Below, in pieces: positions 63,710 to 64,000 of a stretch of DNA of 64,000 bases; positions within the stretch are counted from its first letter, which is position 1, and every line of letters begins with the position of its first letter. Under the pieces are notes generated by a model. The model made no database searches. It was given only the letters and a program-made list of their open reading frames with translations, and had not been told where the DNA came from. Origin of the DNA: JBGQOJ01 sp052119585 (lineage in GTDB: Bacteria; Pseudomonadota; Alphaproteobacteria; Rhodobacterales; Rhodobacteraceae); NCBI RefSeq assembly GCF_052119585.1, contig NZ_JBGQOJ010000001.1, positions 186,001 through 250,000 on the forward strand, read 5' to 3'. The position numbers and the translations under genes were made by a program.

Positions 63710-64000
63710 ATGACCGAGGTGGTCCACACACCCCGCGTTTTTTCAGGCATCCAGCCATCGGGAGGTTTGACCCTTGGCAATTATCTGGGCGCGATCAAGC
63801 GCTTCGTGACGATGCAGGAAACCGGCATCGAGACGATCTATTGCATGGTTGATTTGCACGCCATCACCGTCTGGCAAGACCCCGCCAACCTTGCCCGCGC
63901 CACCCGCGAGCTGTGCGCCGGGTTCATCGCAAGCGGTATCGACCCCGAGAAATCCATTTTGTTCAACCAAAGTCAGGTGCCCGAACATGCGCAGCTGGGC
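63710..64000 (+). CDS. trpS: Tryptophanyl-tRNA synthetase, N-terminal part (3' end outside window)
   Basis: 97 codons from ATG at 63710 (GGAG upstream). Class I synthetase start: VFSGIQPSGGLTLGNYLGAI contains the HIGH-equivalent PSGGLTLGN loop, followed by CMVDLHAIT. Truncated by the right edge. Confidence 0.92.
   Translation, partial: MTEVVHTPRVFSGIQPSGGLTLGNYLGAIKRFVTMQETGIETIYCMVDLHAITVWQDPANLARATRELCAGFIASGIDPEKSILFNQSQVPEHAQLG

Overview
The window is high-GC, densely packed alphaproteobacterial DNA, most consistent with the Rhodobacteraceae (Roseobacter group). Supporting markers are the short HisG with a separate HisZ, a second sigma-32 of the RpoHII type, a DUF1489 protein, a B12-dependent class II ribonucleotide reductase of about 750 residues, and an xdhABC operon joined to a BMP-type nucleoside transporter. 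Many genes overlap by four bases (ATGA/GTGA), indicating tight operons. No CRISPR array, rRNA or tRNA was found.

1-12300: a locus for PQQ-dependent, probably lanthanide-dependent, alcohol oxidation. It holds the C-terminal part of a NosR-like membrane Fe-S protein (cut by the left edge), an ApbE flavin transferase, an MxaJ/XoxJ-like periplasmic protein and a PedF-like cytochrome c. It also holds a PQQ-system ABC transporter (binding protein, beta-propeller, small exported protein, ATPase, PedC-type permease) that resembles the ped/lut systems tied to rare-earth use. A second, NitT/TauT-like ABC transporter follows, then a quinoprotein alcohol dehydrogenase carrying the extra aspartate diagnostic of lanthanide enzymes. 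The two divergent promoter regions of the locus share a 13-bp motif, with two copies or variants in each. A decayed gene start follows the PedC-like permease.

12300-24100: DUF1489 protein, nrdJ, then a small disturbed region with an AAA+ ATPase gene that is frameshifted and cut by an IS21-family element (istA, istB). After it come the hisS-hisZ-hisG operon, slyX and a beta-keto acid cleavage enzyme.

24100-45400: dnaE; an ArsR regulator paired with an AHSA1/SRPBCC protein; a ten-kilobase run of xdhA-xdhB-xdhC, a two-cassette ABC ATPase, two permeases and a BMP binding protein (purine uptake and oxidation). Then an aldo/keto reductase, a sarcosine/dimethylglycine dehydrogenase-like flavoprotein, an alpha/beta hydrolase overlapping a 2-hydroxyacid dehydrogenase, an SH3-domain exported protein and a cation diffusion facilitator.

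45400-64000: mostly housekeeping. M3 oligopeptidase; coaBC-dut-moeB-like cluster; rpoH-type sigma factor with a ChaN-like protein behind a sigma-E-like promoter; cobU and a CobC-like phosphatase; comM; gshB; yraN-rsmI; an LpoA-like lipoprotein; glnD-murJ; a rhomboid-fold protein without catalytic residues; and the start of trpS. A family of short intergenic repeats recurs just 3' of genes through the right two thirds of the window.
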